Origin: Phycisphaerae bacterium
GTDB lineage: Bacteria > Planctomycetota > Phycisphaerae > SM23-33
DNA: 42,397 nucleotides
Direction of reading: 5' to 3'
NCBI GenBank assembly: GCA_030745875.1
Contig: JASLNT010000071.1
Span: 1 to 42,397 of the forward strand
The translations under genes and the position numbers were made by a program. Below are positions 34,023 to 42,318 of this stretch, one piece after another. The notes beneath the pieces were generated by a model. That model was given only the letters and a program-made list of their open reading frames with translations, was not told the DNA's origin and made no database searches. How positions within the stretch are numbered: position 1 is the first letter of the stretch; every line of letters starts with the position of its first letter.

Positions 34023-35711
34023 CTAATTCGCTGTTTCCTTTCGGATCGTTTTGACCGTACCGGGCGGGACGAATTCAGCCCTCACGCCGAAACGCATTTT
34101 CTCCGTTCCCGATTCGTGAGCGCCAATGTCCGGGCGGTTCCCGTTGATCGTCTCGCAGAAATTCGGAATGACCGCCCCGGCGTCAACACCCTTGCTCCCG
34201 GAGGCCAGCTGGAACACGCCTGTTAGAGTTTTGCGATCGAACCCCGCCCCGCGCACGTACCGGGGCGTTCCCTTCAATCCCTGCTTCTCCTGATTTTTAG
34301 GAAAGCTCGCGGATGTGAGATCGTGATCGAAGTCGTTGTCGGCGTGGCTGCGGCTGGAGGCGATACTGTTGCGATCGCTCTTGCGGACATGGAGAATATT
34401 GTTCCGCGTGATGCAGTGCTTGATGATCCTCCCGCCGCCCCCCAGCCCGCCGGCTCCGCTGTCGTTTTCCTGGAAAACCGTATTGTTGAAGATGTACATG
34501 TGCCCCGTCATCCACTTCTCACCGCCGGCGTAGCCCATCTTGATAAACGGTCCATGGGTCATGTTCCAACTGCTGCCCCGCGGGCTGAAGGCCCGACCCG
34601 AAACGTTCCGCCAGACGTAGAGCGGACCGATGGAAACCGCCGCGTTGGCTATCGGTATGAGCACGTCCTCGACGTAGTTGTTCCATATCCGCACGTTCTG
34701 ATCGCCGCCCTCGGCCTCGATACCGTCGTCCCAGCAGTTGGCGATGTAGTTGCAGTAAATGTCGCTGTCGGCTCCGGGGAAACCGCGGCGGCCGCCGTTG
34801 TATCCGGCGCCCATCGCGTCGTTGAAGTAATGATCCTTGTCCGACCAGCACTCGTTGTACCGGATCACGTGATTGCCCGCCGACTCCCAGAAAACAACCG
34901 TCTGCGGGCCCCTGGGATGCGTGGATTTAACGTGTTTCTCCGCCCAGCTGTTGGTGTCCCACGAAGGGTGGTGCATCCTGCAACGCTGGATGACAACCGA
35001 GCGGAGGTCCCTGTTGTTGCTGAAGACGCAGGCCTGGTAGTTCTTGCCCCAACCCTTCTCGCTCTCGCTGCCCCACTTGCTGATATCGCAGTTCTCGATG
35101 ACAATGTGATGGCCGCTAAACAACCGTATCCCGTGCTCTTTCACGTTCTTTATCGTAAAGCCCCGAAGGATAACGTAGCTCGCGCTGACCGCGATGCCGA
35201 CATCCTCTTTGTTACCGGTGTCTATCGTGCACCCCCCGCCGTCGTACACCACATACGCTCCGGGCTTCCCGGATTGTTTCACGTTCAGCGTAGTGTTGCG
35301 GTCCGAAACCTTCACCACGGATTTCGCGGGGAATTTCTCGCTCCAGGTGGTTCCGCGGCATTCGGTTTTCACGCCGGTCCCTTCGAGCGTCAGCGCTATC
35401 TCGTAGGTCGTTCCCGGCGTCAGATTCACGATGCTGCCTCGGTAGTCGGCCTTGCATTCGGAGGTGTCAACGGGATGGTAACGCAGCGGAAGGCCCGCTC
35501 GCCACTCTTGTCGACCGTTCGGGCGATACTTGACAAGCACCTTGCGCTTCGCCCCGCCCCCCGCCGGCGACCAGTAGACGCCAATGCAGTGGAACGTCGG
35601 AACCAGAAAGGCCCGCCCTTCCGCCTTGGTGCGCTTTTCTTCCGCGCGGGCGGGCATGGCGAGCGCTGCGACGACGGCGAGAATCGTTACGTATATCGCA
35701 TTTCTCCGCAT
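34023..35711 (-). CDS. Secreted right-handed parallel beta-helix protein 1
   Basis: 562 residues from the ATG at 35711 with GAGGAAG upstream. Signal peptide MRRNAIYVTILAVVAALAMP followed by ARA. An N-terminal beta-sandwich (about 30-120, LTPGTTYEIALTLEGTG) resembles fibronectin type III and is followed by a pectate-lyase-like helix (about 125-480) with repeated turns such as YVILRGFTIKNVKEHGIRLF, VVIQRCRMHH and VRIWNNYVED. The end of the protein contains DIGAHESG, a signature of many planctomycete beta-helix proteins. Probably a secreted polysaccharide lyase or glycan-binding protein; no lyase residues can be named. It lies 50 bases downstream of a second beta-helix gene, suggesting an operon. 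Confidence 0.88.
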   Translation of the reverse strand: MRRNAIYVTILAVVAALAMPARAEEKRTKAEGRAFLVPTFHCIGVYWSPAGGGAKRKVLVKYRPNGRQEWRAGLPLRYHPVDTSECKADYRGSIVNLTPGTTYEIALTLEGTGVKTECRGTTWSEKFPAKSVVKVSDRNTTLNVKQSGKPGAYVVYDGGGCTIDTGNKEDVGIAVSASYVILRGFTIKNVKEHGIRLFSGHHIVIENCDISKWGSESEKGWGKNYQACVFSNNRDLRSVVIQRCRMHHPSWDTNSWAEKHVKSTHPRGPQTVVFWESAGNHVIRYNECWSDKDHYFNDAMGAGYNGGRRGFPGADSDIYCNYIANCWDDGIEAEGGDQNVRIWNNYVEDVLIPIANAAVSIGPLYVWRNVSGRAFSPRGSSWNMTHGPFIKMGYAGGEKWMTGHMYIFNNTVFQENDSGAGGLGGGGRIIKHCITRNNILHVRKSDRNSIASSRSHADNDFDHDLTSASFPKNQEKQGLKGTPRYVRGAGFDRKTLTGVFQLASGSKGVDAGAVIPNFCETINGNRPDIGAHESGTEKMRFGVRAEFVPPGTVKTIRKETAN

Positions 35712-35748
35712 AGTGTCTTCCTCGATCGACAGATGTCCCGTCTGCACC

Positions 35749-35768
35749 TGAACGTTCAAGCTCAGCGG
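35749..35768 (-). repeat. Half attC-like site
   Basis: On the minus strand CCGCTGAGCTTGAACGTTCA matches the L'-R' arm of the cassette attC sites at 40627 and 41442 at 18 of 20 positions (compare CCGCTGAGCTTGGACGTTCG). The stop codon of the beta-helix gene at 35762 lies inside it. No matching R'' arm is visible, so it is a remnant or a one-sided insertion scar. Confidence 0.55.
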
Positions 35769-37000
35769 CGCGGTTTGTCCGTGGCGGTCGGCGCGTCTCG
35801 TTCGACGGTCCGCGATTCGGGCGTCGTGTCGGCGTCCTTCATCTTAAAGGCGTGCGCGCCGACATTCCGCAGGCGCGGATCTTTTGATCTCACCTTCATG
35901 TCAGGGGTGTCGGCGCTCGCCAGCTTGGGATCGACCTGATAGACGCCCTTGATCTCTTTCGACGGCAGCGAGGGGCGACGATCCCCGTCGCTGCAGAACC
36001 AGGCGTTCCCGCGAAAGGAGAAGGTCTCGGGCCTGGTGTTCGGGCCAATATTCACAAATGTCCTCACGCGCCTGTCAAAAACGATCAGGTTCTCTTCGAA
36101 TGCGCCTCGCTGGCACGGCTTGAATTTGGCGGTGGGCTGCTCCTGCAGAATTCGCATGACCCATTTCTCAGGGGCGATAATGGTGTTCCGGCGGACCACG
36201 CAATCGATCGAAGTGACATATGCAATTGGCGCCGCCCCGCCGACGAAATGGTTGCCGACCACCTCAACGGTCCTGGCCTCGTAGTCCCGCAGCTTCGGCC
36301 GAAAGTACTTCAGCCCCGTGCTCCCGCCCAGATTGATCGCCCGACCGCCCGCGTTCTTGAAGAAGTTCCGCCTTATCAGGATCTTCTCGCTGCCGCCCTT
36401 CGCCTGAATTCCGCTGGACTGCGAATACCCTTTCTTGCCCACAAACTGACACTTCTCGATAACGCCGTTGTGACATCCAACCATATCGATCGCCGAACCT
36501 CCCCAGCCGGAAAACCTGCAGTTCCTGACCACGAAGTCGTCAAGCCCGGAAAGCTTCAGACCATCCCGATTGCCCGCCGGGCCAATGTCCTCAATGGCGA
36601 TGTTCTCGAACACCACGCCCTTTGACGGCGTGTCGTAACTGCCCGCATCGTCAGCGTTAACGCCGTTTCCCGAGCAGCCGGAAATCTTCATGTTCCGCAG
36701 CACCACGTAGTTACAGTCGGACAAGTGTATGGCTTCAGCTCCGCCCGAGAACACCGGTCGGTTGCGGTCGTCGGCCCCCGTGATGATTATGGGCTTCTTC
36801 TTCGTACCGTTTACCTTCGCGATCCAGATCCCATTACCGTAGTTCCCCGGCGCCAGAGTGATCGTATCGCCAGGCCGGACACGGCGCAACTCGTTTCGCA
36901 GTTCCTTCGCATTACGGACTGCAGTGTCCCCGCCGAGAACGGTCCCGGCCCGAGCCGTCAGAATAACAACCGCCACCGCCATTTGCAGCACATGTTTCAC
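35762..37000 (-). CDS. Secreted right-handed parallel beta-helix protein 2
   Basis: 412 residues from a GTG at 37000, preferred because GGAGA lies 6-7 bases upstream and yields a clean signal peptide (MKHVLQMAVAVVILTARAG); the ATG at 37018 adds six residues and has no such site. The body shows the opening of chondroitinase-B/PL6-like helices, AKELRNELRRVRPGDTITLA then GNYGNGIWIAKVNGT, and many turns (YVVLRNMKISGCSGNGV, IEKCQFVGKKG, ILIRRNFFKNAGGRAINLGG). Probably a polysaccharide lyase or binding protein. The stop codon falls within a half-attC-like sequence, an arrangement like that of the cassette genes further right. Confidence 0.87.
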   Translation of the reverse strand: MKHVLQMAVAVVILTARAGTVLGGDTAVRNAKELRNELRRVRPGDTITLAPGNYGNGIWIAKVNGTKKKPIIITGADDRNRPVFSGGAEAIHLSDCNYVVLRNMKISGCSGNGVNADDAGSYDTPSKGVVFENIAIEDIGPAGNRDGLKLSGLDDFVVRNCRFSGWGGSAIDMVGCHNGVIEKCQFVGKKGYSQSSGIQAKGGSEKILIRRNFFKNAGGRAINLGGSTGLKYFRPKLRDYEARTVEVVGNHFVGGAAPIAYVTSIDCVVRRNTIIAPEKWVMRILQEQPTAKFKPCQRGAFEENLIVFDRRVRTFVNIGPNTRPETFSFRGNAWFCSDGDRRPSLPSKEIKGVYQVDPKLASADTPDMKVRSKDPRLRNVGAHAFKMKDADTTPESRTVERDAPTATDKPRR

Positions 37001-37213
37001 AGATCGTCTCCGTATCATTGTCGTCGAACGTTAACACTCAACGACGCCGCTTCTTCGCGTTCGCCCGCGCAGGCCCGGCGTGGGTGCTGACTACCGGGAT
37101 CAAAGTCCCCTGCACGGGAACCGGTTTGCGCATTGAGCATAGACAAAGCGCCAGGCGAAGGCAACTGCGTTTCCGCCGGGAGATGTGGAAGCAAATACGA
37201 TCGGGTTTCTTTG

Positions 37214-38578
37214 CTAGATAATCGCGGCCCCGAGTTTCGAAAGATGCTTCCGTACTGACTGCGCGTCGACGCGGGCGACCGGTTTTGCTCCAGATGCGGC
37301 GAGGGCTGCGGTCACTCCGGCGGCTTCTCCGGTCTGGTTGAGATTCACCATCACTCTGATCCCGCCAAATGCGCTTCGGTCAGTCGAGATCATCCTGCCG
37401 GCCAGCACAACGTTGGGAGCCTTATCGCTGACCAGGACCGAAAGCGGGATCTGGTAGAAGTTGCCCTTGGGCTCTTTGAACTTGAACTTACCGGTTTTGG
37501 GATCGTGCACGTCTATGTGATAGGTTCCGTTCGCGATGGCGTCCGGGAATCGCTTGCAGGTCAGCACGTCGGTTTCGGTCAGCTTGTAGTTCGCGGTAAA
37601 CGACCGGGTCTCGCGGATCCCGATGTGCGAGCCCAGGTCGAGCAGGCAGGGATCGTTTTTCTCGCCTCCGTACTTCCTTGCAATGTCCATGTATGCCCGG
37701 ACCTGACGACGCCCCTCGATCTCGGCGGCGGTTAACTGGTTTGCATCCGAAGCGTCTGTATTGAAGGCGTGCATGTAAGCGCACATCTTGACCCCCGGCG
37801 CGCCGGGAACAATGCTGTCCCATCCGTGATCCGGAGCCAGTCCGAACTCCTCGCGATGCTTCATGATCAGCTTGAGAGTTGAATTCGGAAGACCGGAGAT
37901 CTCCGCACAGGTTGTCGGCGGTTGAAGTCCCTTTCGTATTTCGAAGGGCAGGCCCACGCCCCTGGCCAGGTCGCCGTCGCCGGTGGCGTCGACGAACACC
38001 TTGGCCCGTATCGCCTGGCGGCCGTTCTTGTTCTCGATGAAGACGGCCGTCACGCGGCCCCGGTCCACCTGAGGGGCCGCGTAGAATGTATGGAGGTACG
38101 GCGTGATCTTGTTTTCGATTACGAGCCTGTCCAGTTCGATCTTCAACTCATCGGTATTGAGAGCGAAACCGCCTTTGCCCGCTCTGTAACTCCTGACAGC
38201 GTTGATCTTCTCAAGGCGCTTGATTACCTGGTGGGTCAGCCCGGCGATGATTTGTTCTTTTCGGTCGTTGCTGTACAGCTTGTGCCACACATTAACGAGC
38301 CCCGAGCCAGCCACCCCGCCGAAGGCGTTCTGCTTTTCAACTATCGCCACCTTCGCACCCGTCTGGGCAGCCCGCACCGCCGCAAAAACGCCCGTACAAC
38401 TGCCCCCAAGAACGCACACATCGCAATCCTGCACGATCGGAACGCTCCGGGGCTTTTCAGTTATTGTCAGCCCTGAAGCAACCTTCGCGCTGGAAGGCGC
38501 TGCGGTTTCCTTCTCGCCAGCCCTCGCGCCCCCCGCGCCAGCCAGCGCCGCAACACTCAAAAACGTTCTTCGTTTCAT
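37214..38578 (-). CDS. Tat-exported FAD-dependent oxidoreductase
   Basis: 454 residues; GGAG 7 bases before the ATG at 38578. The N-terminus MKRRTFLSVAALAGAGGARA has the twin-arginine pattern RRTFL, so the folded flavoprotein is probably exported. The FAD-binding Rossmann motif is CVLGGSCTGVFAAVRAAQTG, followed by VAIVEKQNAFGG. A second FAD motif is FVDATGDGDLARGVG, and the C-terminus has VVLAGRMISTDRSAFGGIR. This fits the FAD_oxidored family, which is abundant in glycan-degrading planctomycetes and acts on unknown substrates. The 213-base gap downstream (37001-37213) holds no gene I can support. Confidence 0.9.
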   Translation of the reverse strand: MKRRTFLSVAALAGAGGARAGEKETAAPSSAKVASGLTITEKPRSVPIVQDCDVCVLGGSCTGVFAAVRAAQTGAKVAIVEKQNAFGGVAGSGLVNVWHKLYSNDRKEQIIAGLTHQVIKRLEKINAVRSYRAGKGGFALNTDELKIELDRLVIENKITPYLHTFYAAPQVDRGRVTAVFIENKNGRQAIRAKVFVDATGDGDLARGVGLPFEIRKGLQPPTTCAEISGLPNSTLKLIMKHREEFGLAPDHGWDSIVPGAPGVKMCAYMHAFNTDASDANQLTAAEIEGRRQVRAYMDIARKYGGEKNDPCLLDLGSHIGIRETRSFTANYKLTETDVLTCKRFPDAIANGTYHIDVHDPKTGKFKFKEPKGNFYQIPLSVLVSDKAPNVVLAGRMISTDRSAFGGIRVMVNLNQTGEAAGVTAALAASGAKPVARVDAQSVRKHLSKLGAAII

Positions 38579-38656
38579 GATGCATCTCCGTTCGACTATC
38601 TTGCGCGGATCAATCCGTCAGCCGGGCATTGTACTGTCTCGCCGGCGCCATCCCGA

Positions 38657-39904
38657 TTATCGATTCGCATCGCTTTTCTGCAGCAGCCATCCTATGTTGA
38701 ACCGCGCGAACACAACGTGATCGGGAAGTTGGGCGTGTCCATTACTTTTGCCTTTACCGTAGAGCAAGCCCACAGTTCTGTTCGGAAGAACGACCATATC
38801 CGAGTAGAAACTCCCTCCATCGTGAATCAGTTTGTGGTGCGGCCAGGTCTGACCTTCATCCATGCTCAAGCTCACCGTCATCTGCGCGCGAGTCTCGGGG
38901 TTCGCCGGGCGGCTGAACAAGAGAATGTTCTCCCCATACTCGGCGGCGGTCGCATAGCGTTGCATGCCCGAATCGCATCCGTTCCTGCTGTATTTGAATT
39001 CTGTCCTGACTTCGTGCTTGCCAATCGTCTCGCCCGCATCATCGCTGAAGGCATAGACCCGGTGCTTTTGCGTGTCGACCTTTTTCCCATCCCTGACGGC
39101 CTTGCCGCCGCGCGCGTTCAACAGAATGCGGCCGTCCTCCAGCTCGACGATACGGCCTTCATTCATTCCATAACCAACGCCCGCGTCTCCCGTGTTCCGC
39201 CAACTCCTGCCGTGATTGTCGCTGACCAGCAGCGATATCCCGTACAGGCGCGGATTGGCGGTCACCGCTCGGCGATGCCACACCGCCAGCACCAAACGCC
39301 TGTTCTTGTCGGCATGCTTACCGCGCTGATGGCGAAGTTGAATACCGTGGCCGGGGCCGGGCATGTGAAAAGTCCATCCGTGAGGATTGTCCGCAAAGAG
39401 ATGCGTCACCTCGACACGCCCCCCGTCCTTAGCCGACGGCAACCAGGTCTTTCCGTCATCGTCGCTGTATCGATAGAAGACTCGCGTATACTTCTGATCT
39501 CGCGATCCCTCGTTCAGAGCGTAGAAGAAGAACACCCTGCCCGTGTGTTGGTCAACCACGGGGCCAGCGTTTGTCCATGCCTCCTTTTCGCCCGCCTTGC
39601 CGTTGGCGTTCCAGAAAGAACCGTCTGACTTCTCGATGTAGATATTCCCGGACCACTTGCGCCCCCCGTCAACGCTGCGCTTAACCACAAGGTGATGCGG
39701 GTTGTGATCGTGCATTCCCGCGCGACCTTCGGCAAAGGCCAGCAGCGTGCCTTTATCGGACTGAACGAGCCCGTAAACATGATACGGCCAGGCGCCCTCC
39801 TCCTTGTGCCTCCACACGGTGTTCTCTTCAAAGAACGGCGGCCTGATACAACCGCTAATTGCCATGCCAACTACAAAAAGCAGCGCTGAGGTCTGTGTCT
39901 TCAT
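38657..39904 (-). CDS. Sialidase-like lipoprotein (GH33-type, Asp boxes)
   Basis: 415 residues; AAGGAAAC lies before the ATG at 39904. The signal sequence MKTQTSALLFVVGMAISGC ends in a lipobox. Four Asp boxes are visible: SVDGGRKWS, SDDDGKTW, SDNHGRSW and SMDEGQTW, typical of the six-bladed BNR/sialidase propeller. The opening YHVYGLVQSDKGTLLAFAEGR is the counterpart of the arginine-containing FRIP region, and HDGGSFYSDMVVLPNRTVGLLYGKG near the end matches the region with the catalytic Tyr/Arg. Likely an exo-sialidase or related exo-glycosidase held at the outer surface. It is the last ordinary gene before the integron cassettes, whose left end lies just upstream. Confidence 0.9.
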   Translation of the reverse strand: MKTQTSALLFVVGMAISGCIRPPFFEENTVWRHKEEGAWPYHVYGLVQSDKGTLLAFAEGRAGMHDHNPHHLVVKRSVDGGRKWSGNIYIEKSDGSFWNANGKAGEKEAWTNAGPVVDQHTGRVFFFYALNEGSRDQKYTRVFYRYSDDDGKTWLPSAKDGGRVEVTHLFADNPHGWTFHMPGPGHGIQLRHQRGKHADKNRRLVLAVWHRRAVTANPRLYGISLLVSDNHGRSWRNTGDAGVGYGMNEGRIVELEDGRILLNARGGKAVRDGKKVDTQKHRVYAFSDDAGETIGKHEVRTEFKYSRNGCDSGMQRYATAAEYGENILLFSRPANPETRAQMTVSLSMDEGQTWPHHKLIHDGGSFYSDMVVLPNRTVGLLYGKGKSNGHAQLPDHVVFARFNIGWLLQKSDANR

Positions 39905-39916
39905 TCTGTTTCCTTC

Positions 39917-39971
39917 GTATAACGTTTCATGCTATCGGCGCCGCGGGTCTCGTTTCATCTTCGTGTTCAAC
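39917..39971 (-). repeat. Degenerate attC-like site at the left end of the cassettes
   Basis: On the minus strand it begins with GTTGAAC and ends with GTTATAC, and its right part (CGATAGCATGAAACGTTA) resembles the site at 41953 (CGATGACACGAAACGTTA). The L''/L' arms do not pair well, so it is a decayed or atypical site. It lies 3' of the lipoprotein gene at 40077, as expected for a cassette. Confidence 0.35.
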
Positions 39972-40076
39972 GCTCCCTGACCCTAATATCGCACAAGTCT
40001 ACGGACCCCACCACACATTATTCCCGCCGATCAACATCTTGTGAAGATGGCTGCCGAGGTCAAGGACCAGGCGCGC

Positions 40077-40613
40077 TCAGGAACCGTTGTCTGAATCCGA
40101 CTTGTCGACACGTCCTCCGTCAACTTCAGTGAGCGCTTTCCTGATGATCGCAACGAGTTCCGCGTTGCGTCCGATGGTCCAACTCGTGGAAGGGCGCTCA
40201 AATCCCCATTCGCCGTACTTAAAGACCCAGACTTCTCGGAGTTTCTTGTCAACGTTCATCCACGTAAGAGTCGCCCACGTCTTACCGCCGGATGGCGAAA
40301 TATGCTTGACGGTGAGCGCCGATCGCAACTGCTTCAGGACAGCGGCGTCTGTTATTGTGACTTCTTTCGCGCCGGCCCACGGAGCAGTTCGGATCACGAT
40401 CCTGTCCGCCGAGGCTAGTGCGGGAAGGTCTTCTTTCCGGGCCATTCGCAGCGCCGTGCTCTGGTTCGCAGCGGCTTGGACAGGCGTAAAACGCCCGCTG
40501 GATGAACTTGATGAGTTCTGGTTCCCGCAGCCTGACATCACCGCGATCACAATCGCACTGCTCGCGATAACCACACCCACCCGGATACCGGCCTTCCGTC
40601 TGTAAGTTGTCAT
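40077..40613 (-). CDS. Cassette-borne lipoprotein of unknown function
   Basis: 178 residues from the ATG at 40613, GGAG 7 bases upstream; the longer frame to 40688 would run through an attC site and is rejected. The basic N-terminus is followed by a hydrophobic stretch and lipobox (VIASSAIVIAVMSGC), then a Ser-rich linker. The mature domain (about 60-170) has alternating beta strands and a Trp-rich region (TWATLTWMNVDKKLREVWVF, KYGEWGFERPSTSW), with no recognised family. Probably an outer-membrane or periplasmic lipoprotein. First gene of the cassette cluster from the left. Confidence 0.8.
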   Translation of the reverse strand: MTTYRRKAGIRVGVVIASSAIVIAVMSGCGNQNSSSSSSGRFTPVQAAANQSTALRMARKEDLPALASADRIVIRTAPWAGAKEVTITDAAVLKQLRSALTVKHISPSGGKTWATLTWMNVDKKLREVWVFKYGEWGFERPSTSWTIGRNAELVAIIRKALTEVDGGRVDKSDSDNGS

Positions 40614-40626
40614 TTTTGTTCTCCTG

Positions 40627-40686
40627 TGCGAACGTCCAAGCTCAGCGGTGCGCCAGCGGCGGATCCGCTGGAGCGTTTTGTTCGGC
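40627..40686 (-). repeat. attC recombination site 1
   Basis: 60 bp. Read on the minus strand: R'' GCCGAAC, L'' GCTCCAGCGG, a central hairpin, L' CCGCTGAGC, and R' GTTCGCA. L'' and L' pair with one extrahelical base, as attC sites require. It overlaps the 3' end of the gene at 40642. Confidence 0.8.
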
Positions 40687-41418
40687 ATTTATTCCTTTTC
40701 TATAAATCCATCCATATGCGGAGCCTGCAAGCAAGATCAGTGCTGCAAGCCCCGCCAGTATCGCCCAAGGCACTGGAGTCTCATTCACAATGTCCCCAAT
40801 CTCGCCGACTTCGTCATACTCACGTACAAAGTCCGCAATCATAGGAGGTGCTCGAAACTCATACACAATATCTCCAGTCGCGACATCAAAGAGAAAGTAC
40901 TCCTCATGCAGTGTACGAATCTTATATTGTTTTGCTTCATCGAGGAGTTCGTCGGATGAGCGCCAGCTGAGATGTGATGCGGAATGCGGCATTAACTGAG
41001 GGCGGGACACCAGATCTGATACTGCATACGATTTGAGGAGAACCCCTCTTGAAAAGAAAGCGACTGCTTCTGATCTAGGTGATCGAGCCCAAGGGCCGGG
41101 ACGTACAAGATGTACGCCATCTGAAAGAGGTTCAACATTGTGAGCGTACCACCCTACAGTCCACAGAGGGGCCTTTGAGCCATCGTTACGGTAGAGGCCC
41201 GACTCAGTATACGTGGATCGTATCACTTGTATCTTCTCTGCGAAGTCTTCTATCCAACCTTGCACATCTTGTTCCGCGGATAGCGGAGAAATCATGACAA
41301 AAACATATTTCCCGTCTGGTGTGGGCTGCGTGTACGAATATGATCTTGTCTCGGAGTCGGCCAAGACAAGCGTTGGCCAGACTAGAACCACAAGGACTAC
41401 AGACGGAATGAGTTTCAT
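40642..41418 (-). CDS. Cassette-borne signal-peptide membrane protein of unknown function
   Basis: 258 residues from the ATG at 41418, chosen because the signal peptide MKLIPSVVLVVLVWPTLVLA starts there; the frame continues upstream only as far as a TTG inside an attC site. A large extracytoplasmic domain (about 25-215) has beta-rich stretches (TPDGKYVFVMISPLS, LYRNDGSKAPLWTVGWYAHN, EEYFLFDVATGDIVYEF), and one C-terminal membrane helix (about 222-245, VPWAILAGLAALILLAGSAYG) ends in a basic tail. The last residues are coded by the attC sequence itself, so the C-terminus is created by the recombination site. Family not recognised. The region is more A/T-rich than the rest of the window. Confidence 0.78.
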   Translation of the reverse strand: MKLIPSVVLVVLVWPTLVLADSETRSYSYTQPTPDGKYVFVMISPLSAEQDVQGWIEDFAEKIQVIRSTYTESGLYRNDGSKAPLWTVGWYAHNVEPLSDGVHLVRPGPWARSPRSEAVAFFSRGVLLKSYAVSDLVSRPQLMPHSASHLSWRSSDELLDEAKQYKIRTLHEEYFLFDVATGDIVYEFRAPPMIADFVREYDEVGEIGDIVNETPVPWAILAGLAALILLAGSAYGWIYRKGINAEQNAPADPPLAHR

Positions 41419-41441
41419 TCTGGGCACATCATTCTCTTTGT

Positions 41442-41501
41442 GTCGAACGATCAAGCTCAGCGGTCCGCCTGAGGCGCGTCCGCTGGAGCGTCTTGTTGGA
41501 T
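41442..41501 (-). repeat. attC recombination site 2
   Basis: 60 bp. Minus strand: R'' ATCCAAC (perfect RYYYAAC), L'' GCTCCAGCGG, centre GGACGCGCC/GGCGGACC, L' CCGCTGAGC, R' GTTCGAC. It lies 8 bases 3' of the gene ending at 41510. Confidence 0.85.
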
Positions 41502-41509
41502 GGTCCTCT

Positions 41510-41938
41510 TTAATCCCATCCGAATTTCAGTAGTTTTCGTTTACATTTCGGACAAGGCGTGTGCAATTTATTGATGTCAATATTGGCTATGTGGCAAATG
41601 GGGCAATAGACGCCATCGCTGGGTATCGAGATTTTCTCACGCAGTTTTGATAGACCAACTGCTACGTCATACACTTTGTTTTCATCTGCATGAAGAGACG
41701 GCAGGCCCATAGATTCGGGGTTCTCCATTGTGGCGTTTAGGGGGGAGGTCTTAATCCAGTCGTCTGCTTTGAGTTTCAGGTTGTCACCAAAGTTCTCTGT
41801 GATATCGAGTTGGCTGTACAATATATCCTGTGTCTTGACTGTCTCTCGCTTTGGGTCAGCCTGGGCCTCTTTCTTGCTCTTGCACGCGAAGCACAACAGA
41901 GGCGCCACTAATACTAGAACCACCGTTACAAATCTCAT
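41510..41938 (-). CDS. Cassette-borne lipoprotein with C-terminal zinc ribbon
   Basis: 142 residues; GGGAAGG precedes the ATG at 41938. Signal MRFVTVVLVLVAPLLCFAC has the lipobox LCFAC. The mature protein is mostly helical and charged up to residue 110. The C-terminus has two Cys pairs, CPICH and CPKC, spaced about 20 residues apart, forming a zinc ribbon or rubredoxin-like knuckle. This is unusual for an exported lipoprotein and suggests metal binding. Function unknown. It lies between two 60-bp attC sites, making a cassette of about 510 bases. Confidence 0.8.
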   Translation of the reverse strand: MRFVTVVLVLVAPLLCFACKSKKEAQADPKRETVKTQDILYSQLDITENFGDNLKLKADDWIKTSPLNATMENPESMGLPSLHADENKVYDVAVGLSKLREKISIPSDGVYCPICHIANIDINKLHTPCPKCKRKLLKFGWD

Positions 41939-41952
41939 GACCTTCCCTTACC

Positions 41953-42012
41953 ACCTAACGTTTCGTGTCATCGGTCCGCCAGAGGCGGATCCGTTGCACA
42001 CGCTGGTTATGC
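41953..42012 (-). repeat. attC recombination site 3
   Basis: 60 bp. Minus strand: R'' GCATAAC, centre GGATCCGCC-TCT-GGCGGACC, R' GTTAGGT (perfect GTTRRRY). L'' and L' differ in sequence from the other two sites but pair with each other (GTGT.CA with TG.ACAC). Confidence 0.85.
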
Positions 42013-42053
42013 ACTTTAATCGGACCGCCTGGCACGCCAGTATCCCATAGATG

Positions 42054-42245
42054 TCACGCGAATTCAAAGACGGCTCCCAATATACACGCACTTACTAGCG
42101 AAGCGCCGACAATGAACACGGGGCAAAGTAACCCATATATCCTGGTCTCCACGTCAAGCTGTTTCCATATCAAGAGGGTGAAGATGGGGGACAAACAGGA
42201 TATTACCAAGACGGGTAATATCCCGAGGTAAGCCCAGCCCATCAT
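42054..42245 (-). CDS. Cassette-borne small two-helix membrane protein
   Basis: 63 residues from the ATG at 42245; an in-frame TTG two codons earlier is less likely. Two membrane helices (about 5-27, WAYLGILPVLVISCLSPIF; about 38-60, LLCPVFIVGASLVSACILG) are joined by a short hydrophilic loop (WKQLDVETR). No family is recognised. It is 42 bases from attC site 3, on its 3' side, as expected for a cassette. Small membrane proteins are frequent in cassettes and may be toxins, antitoxins or stress proteins, but nothing here indicates which. Confidence 0.6.
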   Translation of the reverse strand: MMGWAYLGILPVLVISCLSPIFTLLIWKQLDVETRIYGLLCPVFIVGASLVSACILGAVFEFA

Positions 42246-42318
42246 AGCCAAAGAGTCCTGGCTTGCCCCGGTTCTTCGGTCCAGTTGTTATGAGAGAACC
42301 ATTACCTTGTCATTCGTT

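Noticed and set aside
34323..35939. 538-codon plus-strand frame opposite the beta-helix genes
   Set aside because: Antisense to two convincing secreted proteins and crossing their intergenic gap; no family resemblance.
37019..37060. attC-like site before the second beta-helix gene (CGTTCGAC and GCGAAC ends)
   Set aside because: The arms between the R-like boxes do not pair and the match to the real sites is too short.
40613..40688. N-terminal extension of the cassette lipoprotein
   Set aside because: The extra codons run through an attC site, while an ATG with GGAG and a lipobox signal sits at 40613.
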